Of a stretch of DNA of 62,790 nucleotides, positions 42,700 through 53,942 are shown piece after piece (the first letter of the stretch is position 1; each line of letters begins with the position of its first letter). The notes beneath the pieces are model-generated. The model saw only the letters and a list, made by a program, of their open reading frames with translations, was not told where the DNA came from and made no database searches. Position numbers and translations under genes: made by a program. This DNA comes from Stentor coeruleus (lineage: Eukaryota > Ciliophora > Heterotrichea > Heterotrichida > Stentoridae): assembly GCA_001970955.1 (NCBI GenBank), contig MPUH01000354.1:1-62790 (forward strand). Reading direction: 5' to 3'.

Positions 42700-43716
42700 T
42701 TATACTTGCAAGGATCTAAGTGATTCAACTAAGTTTCCTTTGCAATGGTAAATCAGCTTGATAAGAAATATTTTCAATTTGTTTAATTCTTCATCTTCTC
42801 CTGTTCCATGCCATGGGGTAATATATACACCATTTTCTGGTTGAAGACGAAAATTACTATACCGATCGTCAACGATAATTATGTCTTTTAGATTCCTCCC
42901 AAGCTTCGAGATATCTTTTACAGGTTTCCCTTCATACATACTTAAATGCTGTCGATACAATCGATATTTTATAAGACAATCAGTATCAACAACTTTCATC
43001 GCTTGATTTGCATAAGTCTCTTCTGCTGATGTAAATAGCACTAATTCATAATATACTGACAATGCTTTTAATAAGTCATGGCAACCAGGTCTTACATAGA
43101 ATTTCTTACCGTCATAGTGTCCCAAAGTTTCATCTAAGTCTAATACTAGGGTAAATGGTTTAAGATTAAAAATTGGTAAATATGGACTGCATTCGTTGAT
43201 GAAGAGATTAAAAACACTTTGGTTTGAGTGATGTTGTTGGGTTTTCAATAATGCGAAAAGCATTAACTCAAAGGGTGTTATTTGGACTAATTGTAAAAGT
43301 TTGATGTAAAGCAAAATTTGTGGGTCTACTGATTGCTGGAGAAGATACTGAGATACTATAGGCTGAAGCTCGTTTAGAATTAATTGCCCTATTTTTAATA
43401 TAATAGAATTGTCAGAAAGTCCTTTGTTACCAATATGCTGATTTAATATTTCTGGTAGAAGGTTTTTACACCTTGATATGTTTGCGGATGATTTTTCATG
43501 TGAAATCTTTTCGTATAAGATTCCACTGATCAGCGTTATCAAATACGACTCTTGAATATTTTTGCAAGGCTTTCTTAATGAATGGAGCTCAAGTAAAAGC
43601 CTGACAAAATCGAATACTTGGAATGACTGATTCGATTCTATGATGATAGCAGCCCTTTCAGAAATCTCATTCAATTTCGACCGAGGTTTGAGACTCTTAT
43701 TTCTTCGAACTGGCAT
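42700..43716 (-). CDS. FCP1/SCP-type (NIF) phosphatase
   Basis: A 338-residue protein. Residues 186 to the end form an HAD-fold NIF domain: FTLVLDLDETLGHY (DxDxT with D193 nucleophile and D195 acid), FYVRPGCHDLL, YYELVLFTSAEETYA, LGRNLKDIIIVDD (the metal-binding DD) and PENGVYITPWHG. These enzymes remove phosphate from Ser/Thr on the RNA polymerase II CTD (SCP, FCP1) or on lipins (Dullard). The first 180 residues are helical with a basic start and carry no recognised domain; no membrane segment is obvious, which argues against TIM50 and Dullard. Substrate open. Confidence 0.88.
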   Translation of the reverse strand: MPVRRNKSLKPRSKLNEISERAAIIIESNQSFQVFDFVRLLLELHSLRKPCKNIQESYLITLISGILYEKISHEKSSANISRCKNLLPEILNQHIGNKGLSDNSIILKIGQLILNELQPIVSQYLLQQSVDPQILLYIKLLQLVQITPFELMLFALLKTQQHHSNQSVFNLFINECSPYLPIFNLKPFTLVLDLDETLGHYDGKKFYVRPGCHDLLKALSVYYELVLFTSAEETYANQAMKVVDTDCLIKYRLYRQHLSMYEGKPVKDISKLGRNLKDIIIVDDRYSNFRLQPENGVYITPWHGTGEDEELNKLKIFLIKLIYHCKGNLVESLRSLQV

Positions 43717-45866
43717 ATTTTTTATTAATGGTATAAATTAAGCTGATTTTAAAGCTAATATGAATATTTTATATGAAATAAATGCTAGATTATAAGTTTA
43801 AACAGATATAATAAAAATGTTTAACTTGACTATTTATCATTTGTATAAGCCTATTTGGAATATTATCAACAAACTAAGTATTTTAAATATAGCATGATTT
43901 CTTATCTTATTATATTCGTTTATAATCTGTGTATAATTTCTTACTTATCTTTTTATAAGCAAGCCTATAGCATTTTATTCAGAAGAACATTGAAAATTTA
44001 CAATCAGAAAAATTCTTTTTTTTCTGCATATCACCGCATTTTGGTAAGTTCTAATCATAAAAAATGCTTGATTTCACTAAATAATTCAACTATTTCTTCA
44101 CTAAGACTATAACAAATATTTATTGTATAACCATTTTTTACCACAGTAATTTTTATTATTATTTGCTGTGAAAAACCATTGAAAAATTTATACATGAAAA
44201 GATTTGAAAGATTATGCTTTTGAGAATTTTTTTATGTATTTTTGTTATTTTGATTTTGAGATTTTTAAAGTTTGTTTGGGTAAATTTAAAATTGGTTTGG
44301 TTTGTTTGAGTATAATAAAAATGTGTAGTAGTTTATGCTTAAAATATAATCTTTAGCATACAAAAAATATATTTCTCTAAGCGTATCATTCAAAAAAATT
44401 TTGCCCTTAGACGCTTTTTTGATTTCTTTAGAATTTTCTAAGTTTTGGATTTTACTTTTATAAATTTCCATAGGATATCTCATCATTTGGCTTATACTTC
44501 AATAAATCCTTTAAATTATTAGCTTTAAAGACAAATTTATGTTTTTAACACATTTTGATAAGCTGAATATTTTTTGTCAAGAAAAGCAAAGACTATTAAA
44601 TATAGATAGAGTATATTTATCATATAAATACACTGCTTATATACAATAACTTTGAGAATTTAAAAGCTTACAATGAGAAAAAAATATCAAAACAAAAATA
44701 AATATGAATAAAAACTATGATTTAGTGATATGATATTGAATTATAATACTAGAAGTGGAGATCTATTGATATAAATCATAGTTTTGTTTTAAAAATATAC
44801 ATATTATTAATATTATAACTAGTGCTTCCATTTAAGAGAACTTGACATTTATATTAAAATAAATATTTATGCTTAAGGGCCAAATATATAATCCATATTG
44901 GCTGTATATAATATTTAAAATTAGCCAAATAATTGATTTATTTTAGCAAGTAGATTATCTTGTATTTTTTATTATTGTAGTATATCATCCGATATTATTT
45001 TACCCTGATATTATATTTTTTTTGTTTGATATATGCAGTTTTTTTTCATATCATTTCTAATAGCACAAAGTAATATTTGATTTACAGAATATTTATGATT
45101 TATAGTAGATATCGCTTTTAGTCTTATTATCTTTTTTTGCATATAGTAAAAGTTTCCATGCTTAATGGATAGATATAAACTATAAAATTTGATATTAAAA
45201 CTAAAATTATTAGAAAACTCGCTTTGATATTTATGATAACATAGAATCATTGTTTCTAAGTCTTATAACTCTAGTTATTACCTTGATAAAATTAGCTTAA
45301 GCTAATTAATTATAAACTCATCAATGATTATATATTTTTTCTTTAAGACTAGATAAGTTTGGACAATTTCCCAATTTCTTTTCTATTCAAGAAGGATAAC
45401 CATAATTTTATATGTTTTTTGATGTATATCCTAGTGAGCATATTCTTTAATATTTTTATTAGCAAAAATTGTATACTGCTGCTGACTATGAATGGAAAAT
45501 CAGCCAAAAATATATATGTATAATTTTATTCTTATTAGAATAGGAAGTTAATTAGAAATCAAATATATAATAACTACATGAAAATTATGTATAATATTTA
45601 AGATTCTTATACAAGTAATAGAAACTAAAAATATCAGTTTAAAAGACTACTAATCAGTCACAATTTTTATATAAGATATATTATCCAATAGTTATAGCAT
45701 TTAACCAGTTTTATTTTTTTAATCCATATATAGCCCAAATCTAAATTTGACTCATATAATCCATCCTTATAAAAAATCCACAACCAAAACCTGCCGAAAA
45801 TCACTTCCTTCAACAAAAAATCTAATCAATTCTAATCCTTACCTAAAAAGTTGATTAATAATCAAA
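43717..45866. other. 2.1-kb intergenic region
   Basis: Several ORFs of 60-85 codons here start at TTG or lie against the skew rule and are not accepted. Skew flips from C-rich (43855-44110) to strongly G-rich (44200-44340), so a small non-coding unit near 44100-44200 is possible. 45700-45866 is C-rich as left of the next gene. Confidence 0.5.
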
Positions 45867-47156
45867 ATGGACCCAATCTTTGAAAAACCCATCTACTCAA
45901 GCAAAAGTTATAAGCGAATGCTTATCGACAATTATTTTAACACCCACCGCACTTCTCTCTTAGAAAAAGTAGAAAATCCTTCAAAGTTTTCCGAATCATG
46001 CAAACTAGAAAAATTTGAGACAATGTCGCATTCTTATTCAACTCATTCATTATCTGCAATAAGAATGTCAGGTAAAAATTCTTCACCAGATTCAAGACCA
46101 AACTCAGTCTGTGGTAGTCAATCAGTAACAGTTTTGACTTCAGCATTTTTTGATTCAGAAATTTCTAATGATTACTGCATTGCTATTAGAAATATCACTA
46201 CAAAAACTGTTCAGTTTTGGCAAAGAGCCCCTAAAGATGATAATTCTCAGTATTTAGTCAATGCTTTTCTCTTGCTTTTAGAACAAAATATAACAAAAGT
46301 TGATCTAAGTTCTGGGATGAAAAGCATGAAAACTATAGTTTGGCCTACTTTTGACCAATTTTTATCTAAACCTGGGTTTCTTATACAAGTTATTAGAAAT
46401 TTACCTAAAACTATCAGAGCTAAAAGCATTCTGGAAAATGATGCGAAAAAATCTTTAGGGCTTTTTAGTATAGTCGACATACGTAAGCTAGGTATGTACA
46501 AGTCTCTGTATATTTTCATTAAAGAAAGCTTAAATTATATAAGCAAATACTACAATTTGCCTATGGTTTTTAAGAAAACTCGTAATTCTCGGACAGCGGT
46601 TCCGAGACAAATCCTACACAGACTTTGTAAAAAAGCTCGAACTAATTCAGGACAATTTGATAACCTTGACCATGAGGCTCGTATAGAAAAAACCCCTAAT
46701 TCAGCTAGAAAAATCCTTAAAAATCGCTCTTCATCACCTCTTGGGCATGTCTTAAATGATAGTCCTCAGGGTAAAACTAGAGGGTCCCCTTATAAGCAAA
46801 AACAGAATTTTGATGAAGTTTTGAAAAAATCTATGAATTTGGCGGCTAATGCGGATTTTGGCCAAAATGTTAAAAATAAAAGCATGCAAGGATTAAAAAC
46901 CCAGAAGTTCCTTGTAGATTCTAGGGTTAATAAGAGAATACATGAGAAATTTATAAAGTTTCTTCAAGGACAGATTGCTATTGAGGAATATGAAGGGAAT
47001 AATAAGGAAAAAATTACCCAAAAACTTGTTGAGGAGTTTGTTAAAACTTTGGCTGGTACAGAAATGTCGGAAGGGATTGCTTCGTTTATTGGCTATTTTG
47101 TTCAGACTAAGGAATTTGACAGATTCACGAAAAAGTTATTGCCTAAGAGTTCTTAA
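45867..47156 (+). CDS. unrecognised protein, 429 residues
   Basis: An intact ATG ORF with clear coding composition. Residues 1-85 are Ser-rich and probably disordered. Residues 95-235 form a helical domain (YCIAIRNITTKTVQFWQR; WPTFDQFLSKPGFLIQVI; YKSLYIFIKESLNYISKYY). Its W...FL..P.FL...I...P pattern faintly recalls the helical segment next to the dynein heavy chain stalk, also seen in small ciliate proteins. A basic, Ser-rich linker and a C-terminal helical block follow (QGLKTQKFLV to LPKSS). No family can be named. G-poor DNA on its left side supports it as a real gene. Confidence 0.6.
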   Translation: MDPIFEKPIYSSKSYKRMLIDNYFNTHRTSLLEKVENPSKFSESCKLEKFETMSHSYSTHSLSAIRMSGKNSSPDSRPNSVCGSQSVTVLTSAFFDSEISNDYCIAIRNITTKTVQFWQRAPKDDNSQYLVNAFLLLLEQNITKVDLSSGMKSMKTIVWPTFDQFLSKPGFLIQVIRNLPKTIRAKSILENDAKKSLGLFSIVDIRKLGMYKSLYIFIKESLNYISKYYNLPMVFKKTRNSRTAVPRQILHRLCKKARTNSGQFDNLDHEARIEKTPNSARKILKNRSSSPLGHVLNDSPQGKTRGSPYKQKQNFDEVLKKSMNLAANADFGQNVKNKSMQGLKTQKFLVDSRVNKRIHEKFIKFLQGQIAIEEYEGNNKEKITQKLVEEFVKTLAGTEMSEGIASFIGYFVQTKEFDRFTKKLLPKSS

Positions 47157-47847
47157 TATAATATTAGAAAGCTTTTAGTTAAATATTTTTTTAGCTTCCT
47201 ATTAAGTTACTTATAGCTAAGTTTTAAACACTAACTATATTTTTACCAAATAACATATTCCAAACACAAAAAAAAGCATAATTTCTAAGCAAAAACTCTA
47301 TTTATAATATAGATTATCACTTTCTCACAACTCTTATCAAATGTAGAATCCTCATTTTTCTCCACAAACTTAATTCAGAAGGATTTTTGATTTTATTATA
47401 TGTGGAGGTTATGTAGGAGTATATAGTAAATATGAAGTATTATTAGTATTTATATTTTTAAGAAACTGATTACTATTAAAATAGCATCTATAAACTATAG
47501 TAGAAAAAGTGTAATTCCTAGGGTAATTAGAGATTGGAAATGATTTTCTTAATATCTTAATTATTATGAACCTTACTTTTATACAAAAACCTAATTAATA
47601 CTTTGCTTTTATTACTAAAAAATCTTCAAATCTAATTATCTTTCTATAATACTTACAATAACAACCTCCTAAAAATAAAATCATTTTTAATTAAAAAGAT
47701 ATACTCATTATATAAATTATCACCTTAACATCTTAGAGTATTTTATAATAAATATAATTTATCATTACATAACATCATAATTCTCAACAAAAACACATAT
47801 TTTTACATATAAACCTCCTCTTCACTTATCAAATCTCATCATATAAA
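47157..47847. other. intergenic, skewed spacer
   Basis: No gene. G-rich middle (47380-47560) then C-rich toward 47847. Nothing else seen. Confidence 0.55.
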
Positions 47848-50169
47848 TTAGTTAATATCAACATCCCAAGCATAATATTTCCAAAACTCCTTACAATCCT
47901 TCCAATAATCAAAATCATCTCCATGCTCGACAATCTCTGGAAAGTATTTTTTCGGACAATATTCTTCCCCAGGACATCTAACCTGATGCACATGTTGTTC
48001 ATATCCACAATTCTGCCCACAACTTAAACCAAAATACAATTTCAAATGATGTTTTTTCTTATGATTATCTTCATGACCATATACTCTTTTACATTGTACT
48101 CCACATCCAGGGCATATATAAGGACATAAATGATATTCAGCTTGACATTCATGAACCCCTTCATGTGCAATTTGCCCTTTTCCAATATCCCTACCACATT
48201 CAAATTTACCATTTTTGTTACAATTTCCTAATGCAGAACAAGTTATAGCGCATTTATGAAGATTATCACACAAATGATAGCTATGAATAGTTTTTATTTG
48301 ACAACTTAACGAGCATAAACTACATGAATTATAACAAATACCAGGGCCAAATTCTTTTTTTTCTTCAATAATATCATATATTTCTAGTTTTTTAGTTTTT
48401 TTTATATACTCTCTTGGGGTTAATTTATTTTTTTCTACATCAAGATATATAGGACTATTGCTTACTTCTAAAAAATTGATTTTTTCTATGATTTTATCAT
48501 ACTTATTAGTCGATTCGTATAAAGAAAAATCTAGAACATTGTAGTTCCTTTTGACATAACGAGAAAATCTTCCTTTAATATCCCATCCAGGTATTTGTTT
48601 ATTGAAATGGGTTATATCTTCTTCTTGAAGTTCTATTTGAGAAGCTTTAAATTTGCTAGTTTTTAATATTAAAATATATAAAGAAGTAGGTAAAAGGCAT
48701 ACTGAAAAAATACCTGAAGGGTATGCAAATGACTTGTAAGGCTCAAGGGTAGCTGTATATAATAGCATTGATGATGAGGTTTTTATAAAAAGGATTTGAA
48801 TATGAAGTAAATATTCAACTTGATAAATAGGTTCGCTAATTGTTTCTGATAGTTTATTGGATTCTACTTCTGAATTTATATCATAACATAAATAGTTACC
48901 ATTTTTACTACAAAGAATTAGGGTGTTCCAGTTGTCGATTAAAGCACCGGATGTGTAGATAAAATTGGAATTCGGTATAGGCAAAGATAAATAATGGGTA
49001 AATTCGAATGTTCTGCTGTCTAAAGTGTAGAGGTTTATGGTTAAAGGGTTACTTTGGATTATGGGGATTGTGGCTTTAGTGGACCCTGATAAGAGTAAAA
49101 AGTCTATGCTTTGGATTGTTAAGCAATTGTAGGAAATCATTTCGCTGATGAGGATGATGAAGCTTAAGTTTTGTTTGAGGTCTGATATGACAAAACACAG
49201 ATTGTCGCTTATGTCTAAGCATTGTTTTATTTCAAAATCACTGTTTTGCATAAAGGCAGTATATACTAAATTCCAATCAGGACAGATATCTGAAGCACTT
49301 TTAGTCAACTCATCAGAAATGTCGCTTATATAAACAGAAATTTGACTATAAACATCACTAGTATTCAAACTTGATATATAACTAAAAGCTTCATCTGAAA
49401 GCCTTCTTTTAATATCATTTGTCAATTTAAAAAGTTCTCCTGAAATCGAATCAAAATGCCGGTCAACTACATCTTCATGACTAATAAAATATTTATACTC
49501 TTTCTTGAATAGTTTTGATAGATTTTCTTTACTGAAATCTTGTTCCATAAGAAGTTTTAAGTAAAAGTTATTATCACAATCACTTAAACTATATTCCTGT
49601 ACTAAAAACTTTTTAACCTTTGCTGGCATATCCATCTCTTTTTTAATCTTCCCAACAATTTCCGATACTTTCTTCACAGCTTCTTCATCCTGAAGACTAT
49701 AGCTCTGATTAACTAAATCTTGAATCCCCATATAAAACTCATTTTCATCAACCTTAGAATTTGCAATGACTTTTTTATACCCTTCAACATATTCTTGGCA
49801 TATTTTCTTAAGCTCTTTATCATCATTTTTCCCAATCTTAGCTAAAATTTTGACAAATTTCATCTTCATAGCATTAACACAATTGGCAATTTCTGGATGT
49901 AAACCAACTTTTTTATTGTTTATTTTCATGGCAAAAAGCTTTTCATCAACATTAGCTAATACAACTTTAGAGTTTTCTCTATCAGATGAGATTCTAAACT
50001 TTTTTGTGGATCCTAAACAAGGGAGTTTAAGTCTTAAATTATGCCCTTCTTGGAATCGGGATATATGATACTGTCCGTGTTCTTCACAAAACACAAGAAT
50101 CGGGAAAGCACAAGGGCATTCATAAAATAAGGGTTTATCACAAGGATGGTAAAAGCATGAATCCTGCAT
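47848..50169 (-). CDS. B-box/propeller/Cys-His cassette protein, copy 2
   Basis: A 773-residue protein, paralogue of the gene just upstream. The N-terminus is a B-box-like module (CFYHPCDKPLFYECPCAF, then FCEEHGQYH). Residues about 60-280 are helical (LHPEIANCVNAMKMKFVKIL). Residues about 310-530 look like a beta-propeller (NLCFVISDLKQNLSFIILIS). The last 150 residues are a dense Cys/His cassette: CSLCSLSC, HLCDNLHKCAITC, AHEGVHECQAEYHLC, CPGCGVQCKRVYGHED, CGQNCGYEQHVHQVRCPGEEYC. Many metal sites are likely. A conserved FDYWKDCKEFW tail ends the protein. Cassettes of this HEGxHxC kind occur in VWA-type proteins of protists. Function unknown. 53 bp separate it from its paralogue. Confidence 0.8.
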   Translation of the reverse strand: MQDSCFYHPCDKPLFYECPCAFPILVFCEEHGQYHISRFQEGHNLRLKLPCLGSTKKFRISSDRENSKVVLANVDEKLFAMKINNKKVGLHPEIANCVNAMKMKFVKILAKIGKNDDKELKKICQEYVEGYKKVIANSKVDENEFYMGIQDLVNQSYSLQDEEAVKKVSEIVGKIKKEMDMPAKVKKFLVQEYSLSDCDNNFYLKLLMEQDFSKENLSKLFKKEYKYFISHEDVVDRHFDSISGELFKLTNDIKRRLSDEAFSYISSLNTSDVYSQISVYISDISDELTKSASDICPDWNLVYTAFMQNSDFEIKQCLDISDNLCFVISDLKQNLSFIILISEMISYNCLTIQSIDFLLLSGSTKATIPIIQSNPLTINLYTLDSRTFEFTHYLSLPIPNSNFIYTSGALIDNWNTLILCSKNGNYLCYDINSEVESNKLSETISEPIYQVEYLLHIQILFIKTSSSMLLYTATLEPYKSFAYPSGIFSVCLLPTSLYILILKTSKFKASQIELQEEDITHFNKQIPGWDIKGRFSRYVKRNYNVLDFSLYESTNKYDKIIEKINFLEVSNSPIYLDVEKNKLTPREYIKKTKKLEIYDIIEEKKEFGPGICYNSCSLCSLSCQIKTIHSYHLCDNLHKCAITCSALGNCNKNGKFECGRDIGKGQIAHEGVHECQAEYHLCPYICPGCGVQCKRVYGHEDNHKKKHHLKLYFGLSCGQNCGYEQHVHQVRCPGEEYCPKKYFPEIVEHGDDFDYWKDCKEFWKYYAWDVDIN

Positions 50170-50222
50170 AATTTATAGACAAAAAATGATAATAAACTAC
50201 CTTATCGATTATTATATGATCC

Positions 50223-52553
50223 TTAATCTCCAAGACTCCATCCAAAATGCCTCCAAAACTCCCTACAGTCAGTCCAATAATCGAAATTTTCTTCATGTTT
50301 TACACAGTCACCTAATGTATTTTTAGGACATTCTCCTTCACCTAAGCAAAATACTTTATGAACATGTTGACTTGCTCCACAAGTTTGTCCACATATTTCA
50401 TTAAAATAAATTCTTAAATGTATAGCCTCATGAAATCCTTCATGCTCAGCTATTAAACAACAAAATATTCCACAACCTGGGCATAAAGTTTGACAATAAT
50501 GCTCTTGTTCTAAACATTTGTGATACCCTTCATGGGCCATTTCCCAAGGGTTTATCTCATATTCACATTGTTTTTTCCCTTGAGTTGAACAGTTGCCAGA
50601 AATACTACAGGATTCTTGACATTTATGAACCCTTCCACATAAATGAAAATTGTGTTCTTCAGTAATCATACAATATTCATCACATAATTCACATAAATTA
50701 TCGCAAACTAAGTTTTCAGGCTTGTTTTTTAAAGATTTTATTCTCTTCTTTTGAATATTAAAGTCAGGCAAATTTGTTCCTGAAATATTGTCTTCGTTTG
50801 AACTGGAGTCAAAAGGTTTTTCTATTATTAAAGGGTTTTTTGCTATTTCGTAAAAGTTGATTTTCTTTATTATATTCTCGTATTTGTTATAATGAGTTTC
50901 TATTCGATTATATATCCCACAGCCTCGGCTTTTTATAAAGTTGACTGCTCCAGTAATAGATAATCTTTTACTTTTAGAGCTTGCGAACAGTTTTGAGAGC
51001 TCATCATCATGAAGTAAAATCTGACTGAAGATCACTTTTTTACCTTCGAGCCAGTTTATAAATATTTTTTTTTCATGTATGTAAGAGTTTAAGTAAGGTA
51101 AATTGCATGAGATACTTTTGAGTAATTCGTAATTATTTTTGAAAAAAAGAAGTTTGCTTATGGTTTTGATAATAAGAAGTTTAATTGTAGGAATATATAA
51201 AACTTGTAAGGCAGGCTCGGATAGGGTGCTTATAAAAGGCATTAGTAAGGATTCTTCATCAAGGTTATAAGAGAGACATTTGCCTTCTTTAACTGAGAAA
51301 ACTAAGGAGCTGGTTTCTTGAATATAAGACGATGAAGAAACTATTGTGAATGAATCTATAGCTAAAGATATATCTTTTACATACCTCAGTGCATAAGTTG
51401 AATCTAAATAATACTCAGTTGTCTTTTTTAAAGTGTTTTGGATAATAATTATAGAATCATCTGTACTTCCTACAGCAATAAGCACTTCTGAGGTCTCCAA
51501 TACTAAGCACATATATGAAATCATATCAGAAAACACTAAAATAAAACTCAAATCCATAATTGAATCTGCCAAAACAATAAATAACTTTCCTGATACATCA
51601 AGAGTTTGTTTTATATCAAAATAACTTTTTATAAATACTCCTGAATATGCTATAACCCATTCAGGGATTATATCTAAAAATGGAATATCTAATTTGCTTG
51701 GTAAATGTGAATAATAAATAGTTAATTGGGTATATTTTTCATTACTAGCCAAGTTGTGGAGAAGTTTTTGGAATTCTTCGAGGAATTTAGTTTTAACTTT
51801 AGCTTTGCTTTTTAAAAACTCTAGATCTAATTGAGTAAATTCTCTGATTATCGTTGAATCGTCGATTATAAATTTGGAATACTCACCCTTAAATACCGAA
51901 ATAATCTTATCCTTCTCATACTCTTCCAAAGTCATAGCTTTCAAATAAAAACTATTATCCGCATCTTCAATCTTAGTTTCCATTCCAAAATAATTCTTAA
52001 CTTTATCTGGCATCTTACATAAATCCTTAAGCCTAGCAATAGTTTTATAAAGTTCATCAGATAATTCATTATCAACAGCAGCATGAAAAGCATAAAACAC
52101 CACAGCAACTTGTTTTTCAAATTCATCAAATCTGATTTTCGCATTTGCTATCACTTTCTTAAAAGCTATCAAATACTTCTCAGTTTTTTCCTCAAGTCTT
52201 TTCTTATCATTTTTAAGCAATTTCATCACAGCTTTAATAAACTTTTCATTCATAGTCTTCAAGCAATTCTTAATTTCTGGGTGTAATTTCGCAGTAAAAG
52301 TTTTAAGAGTTAATAAACCAAGAGTTTCCCCATATTGTCCTAAAACATACTTGACTTTATCTTCAGATGTTTCTTTTATATCGACAGTATTTGTTTGAGA
52401 TAATATTGGCATATAATTTCTTATCTCATGATCTCCTAGTTGTTGTAAATGGCTTTCTTCATGATTTTTGCAAAATAATATTGAAGGCATTGTACATATA
52501 CATTCAAGCAAAACAGGATTAGAACATTTAACAAATGAACATTGTTCTTGCAT
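50223..52553 (-). CDS. B-box/propeller/Cys-His cassette protein, copy 1
   Basis: A 776-residue paralogue of the next gene, same order of parts. N-terminal module CSFVKCSNPVLLECICTM then FCKNHEESH; helical block with LHPEIKNCLKTMNEKFIKA; propeller-like block (KLFIVLADSIMDLSFILVFS); C-terminal cassette CDNLCELCDEYC, HLCGRVHKCQESC, AHEGYHKCLEQEHYC, CPGCGIFCCLIAEHEG, CGQTCGASQHVHKVFC. The tail FDYWTDCREFWRHFGW matches that of copy 2. The conserved points (LHPEI, FKKVIANAK/YKKVIANSK, MPxKVK) show a tandem duplication that has since diverged a lot. No transfer signs. Confidence 0.8.
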   Translation of the reverse strand: MQEQCSFVKCSNPVLLECICTMPSILFCKNHEESHLQQLGDHEIRNYMPILSQTNTVDIKETSEDKVKYVLGQYGETLGLLTLKTFTAKLHPEIKNCLKTMNEKFIKAVMKLLKNDKKRLEEKTEKYLIAFKKVIANAKIRFDEFEKQVAVVFYAFHAAVDNELSDELYKTIARLKDLCKMPDKVKNYFGMETKIEDADNSFYLKAMTLEEYEKDKIISVFKGEYSKFIIDDSTIIREFTQLDLEFLKSKAKVKTKFLEEFQKLLHNLASNEKYTQLTIYYSHLPSKLDIPFLDIIPEWVIAYSGVFIKSYFDIKQTLDVSGKLFIVLADSIMDLSFILVFSDMISYMCLVLETSEVLIAVGSTDDSIIIIQNTLKKTTEYYLDSTYALRYVKDISLAIDSFTIVSSSSYIQETSSLVFSVKEGKCLSYNLDEESLLMPFISTLSEPALQVLYIPTIKLLIIKTISKLLFFKNNYELLKSISCNLPYLNSYIHEKKIFINWLEGKKVIFSQILLHDDELSKLFASSKSKRLSITGAVNFIKSRGCGIYNRIETHYNKYENIIKKINFYEIAKNPLIIEKPFDSSSNEDNISGTNLPDFNIQKKRIKSLKNKPENLVCDNLCELCDEYCMITEEHNFHLCGRVHKCQESCSISGNCSTQGKKQCEYEINPWEMAHEGYHKCLEQEHYCQTLCPGCGIFCCLIAEHEGFHEAIHLRIYFNEICGQTCGASQHVHKVFCLGEGECPKNTLGDCVKHEENFDYWTDCREFWRHFGWSLGD

Positions 52554-53942
52554 GTTTATATATTTTATAGATAATAATAGGTCAAAGAAATATTTAATTT
52601 TTTTGCTTGTTTTCTTAAGAATTGCTAGTTGAAGTTATTTAAATTTAATATAGATTTTATTGATATTTTCATGGAATTTGATTTCTTTGTTTTAATTTTT
52701 AGTATAGTAAAATACCCTATTATTTTTACTTGAATATGAAGGTTTATTGTGATTAAGTATTTTTATTATTTAGTGTGAAAGATATTTTGTAGAGGATTTT
52801 ATACTTTGTATAGATTTGTGATTTTTATGTTTATGTCTTTTAGATGTATCAACTCTTTTGAGACTCGAAATTTGTTTTGATATTTGGGTTTCTGAATAAT
52901 TTAATGAAACTATGCCTATATTTCTTGTAAACTTATATTATTAATAAGCAAAATTTGGTAGGGATGAAATCTTTTTTATATTTTCTTCTTCTTTATCCAT
53001 ATGCTTTGAGACTAGCATCTTTATTTGATTTCTCAATAACACAGTCATAATATCAACAAATATTTTACTTTTATGGACTCAGTGGACTAATTGTAATTTT
53101 TGTTTTCTAATTATGATTTTTGGTGTTTTTGTATAATTTCCCCACTTTTTTGTGTACTGATATGAACTTGAATTTTATTTTGTGCTTTAATTTTTGAACT
53201 CTTCGGATATGTTTATGTATTTTTTTCAGTTTCTTCTTGCTTTATTTTGAATAAATCTCAGGATTGATAGCTTGAGTTAGATTTTTTTACATTTTTGTGA
53301 ATTTTTCTTTGAACATTTTAGCCATTTTTTCTTTATGATTAACAGGTCGGATTTTATGTCACTGAGCTCGTTGTACACGAATTAATCTAAAATTAATTTT
53401 TAATTCCAAATATGTGCAAAGCAATTTAGAAATATATTAAATGATTTGAACTATTTTCCAAATTGATTATTGTTCTTGAAAGCAATATTTTTATAAAGAT
53501 GCTTTTCATACAGTGAAATATTTTTAACCCACTTAAACTATATTCTTATTAAAAACTGAATGAAAGTATCACACATATAATTCAATCTACTAAAAAACTA
53601 TACATTTGAAAACCCTACCATCAAGTATTTTCAATTTTCCAATATCTTCTTCAAAATTCTACATATTCTACTCCATCTCTCCTCTATATTTTCCCAATCA
53701 AATCATCATCTATCTTCTTTTCCAGTTTATAATTCTACCAAAATCCCTTCCTCAAAGCATAAAAATTCTTTAATCTCATAATTAATCCCTTGTTTGATTA
53801 AACATCAGCTCAAAGATAATTTTATATTGTAACAAGATGACGAATCTACAGGTGAGGAAAACAGGAAAAAAAAATATGTATCATATTTGCGTCTAAATAC
53901 GAGGAATTTTAAAGGCATGAGTTTGAATCTCTTAATCCAATT
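52554..53942. other. 1.4-kb intergenic, sharp skew switch
   Basis: No gene. 52560-53380 is T/G-rich and C-poor; 53580-53830 has almost no G (53641-53700: 18 C, 0 G by hand). The switch lies near 53450. A short ATG ORF at 53840 stops at once. Confidence 0.6.

Noticed and set aside
43855..44112. 85-codon + strand ORF
   Set aside because: It begins at TTG, is very rich in Ile/Tyr/Ser from AT-rich DNA, and has no recognisable motif.
44286..44486. 66-codon minus-strand ORF
   Set aside because: Its left flank is strongly G-rich, against the pattern seen at all accepted genes; no motif.
45011..45250. 79-codon minus-strand ORF
   Set aside because: AT-rich low-complexity frame, no domain, no skew support.
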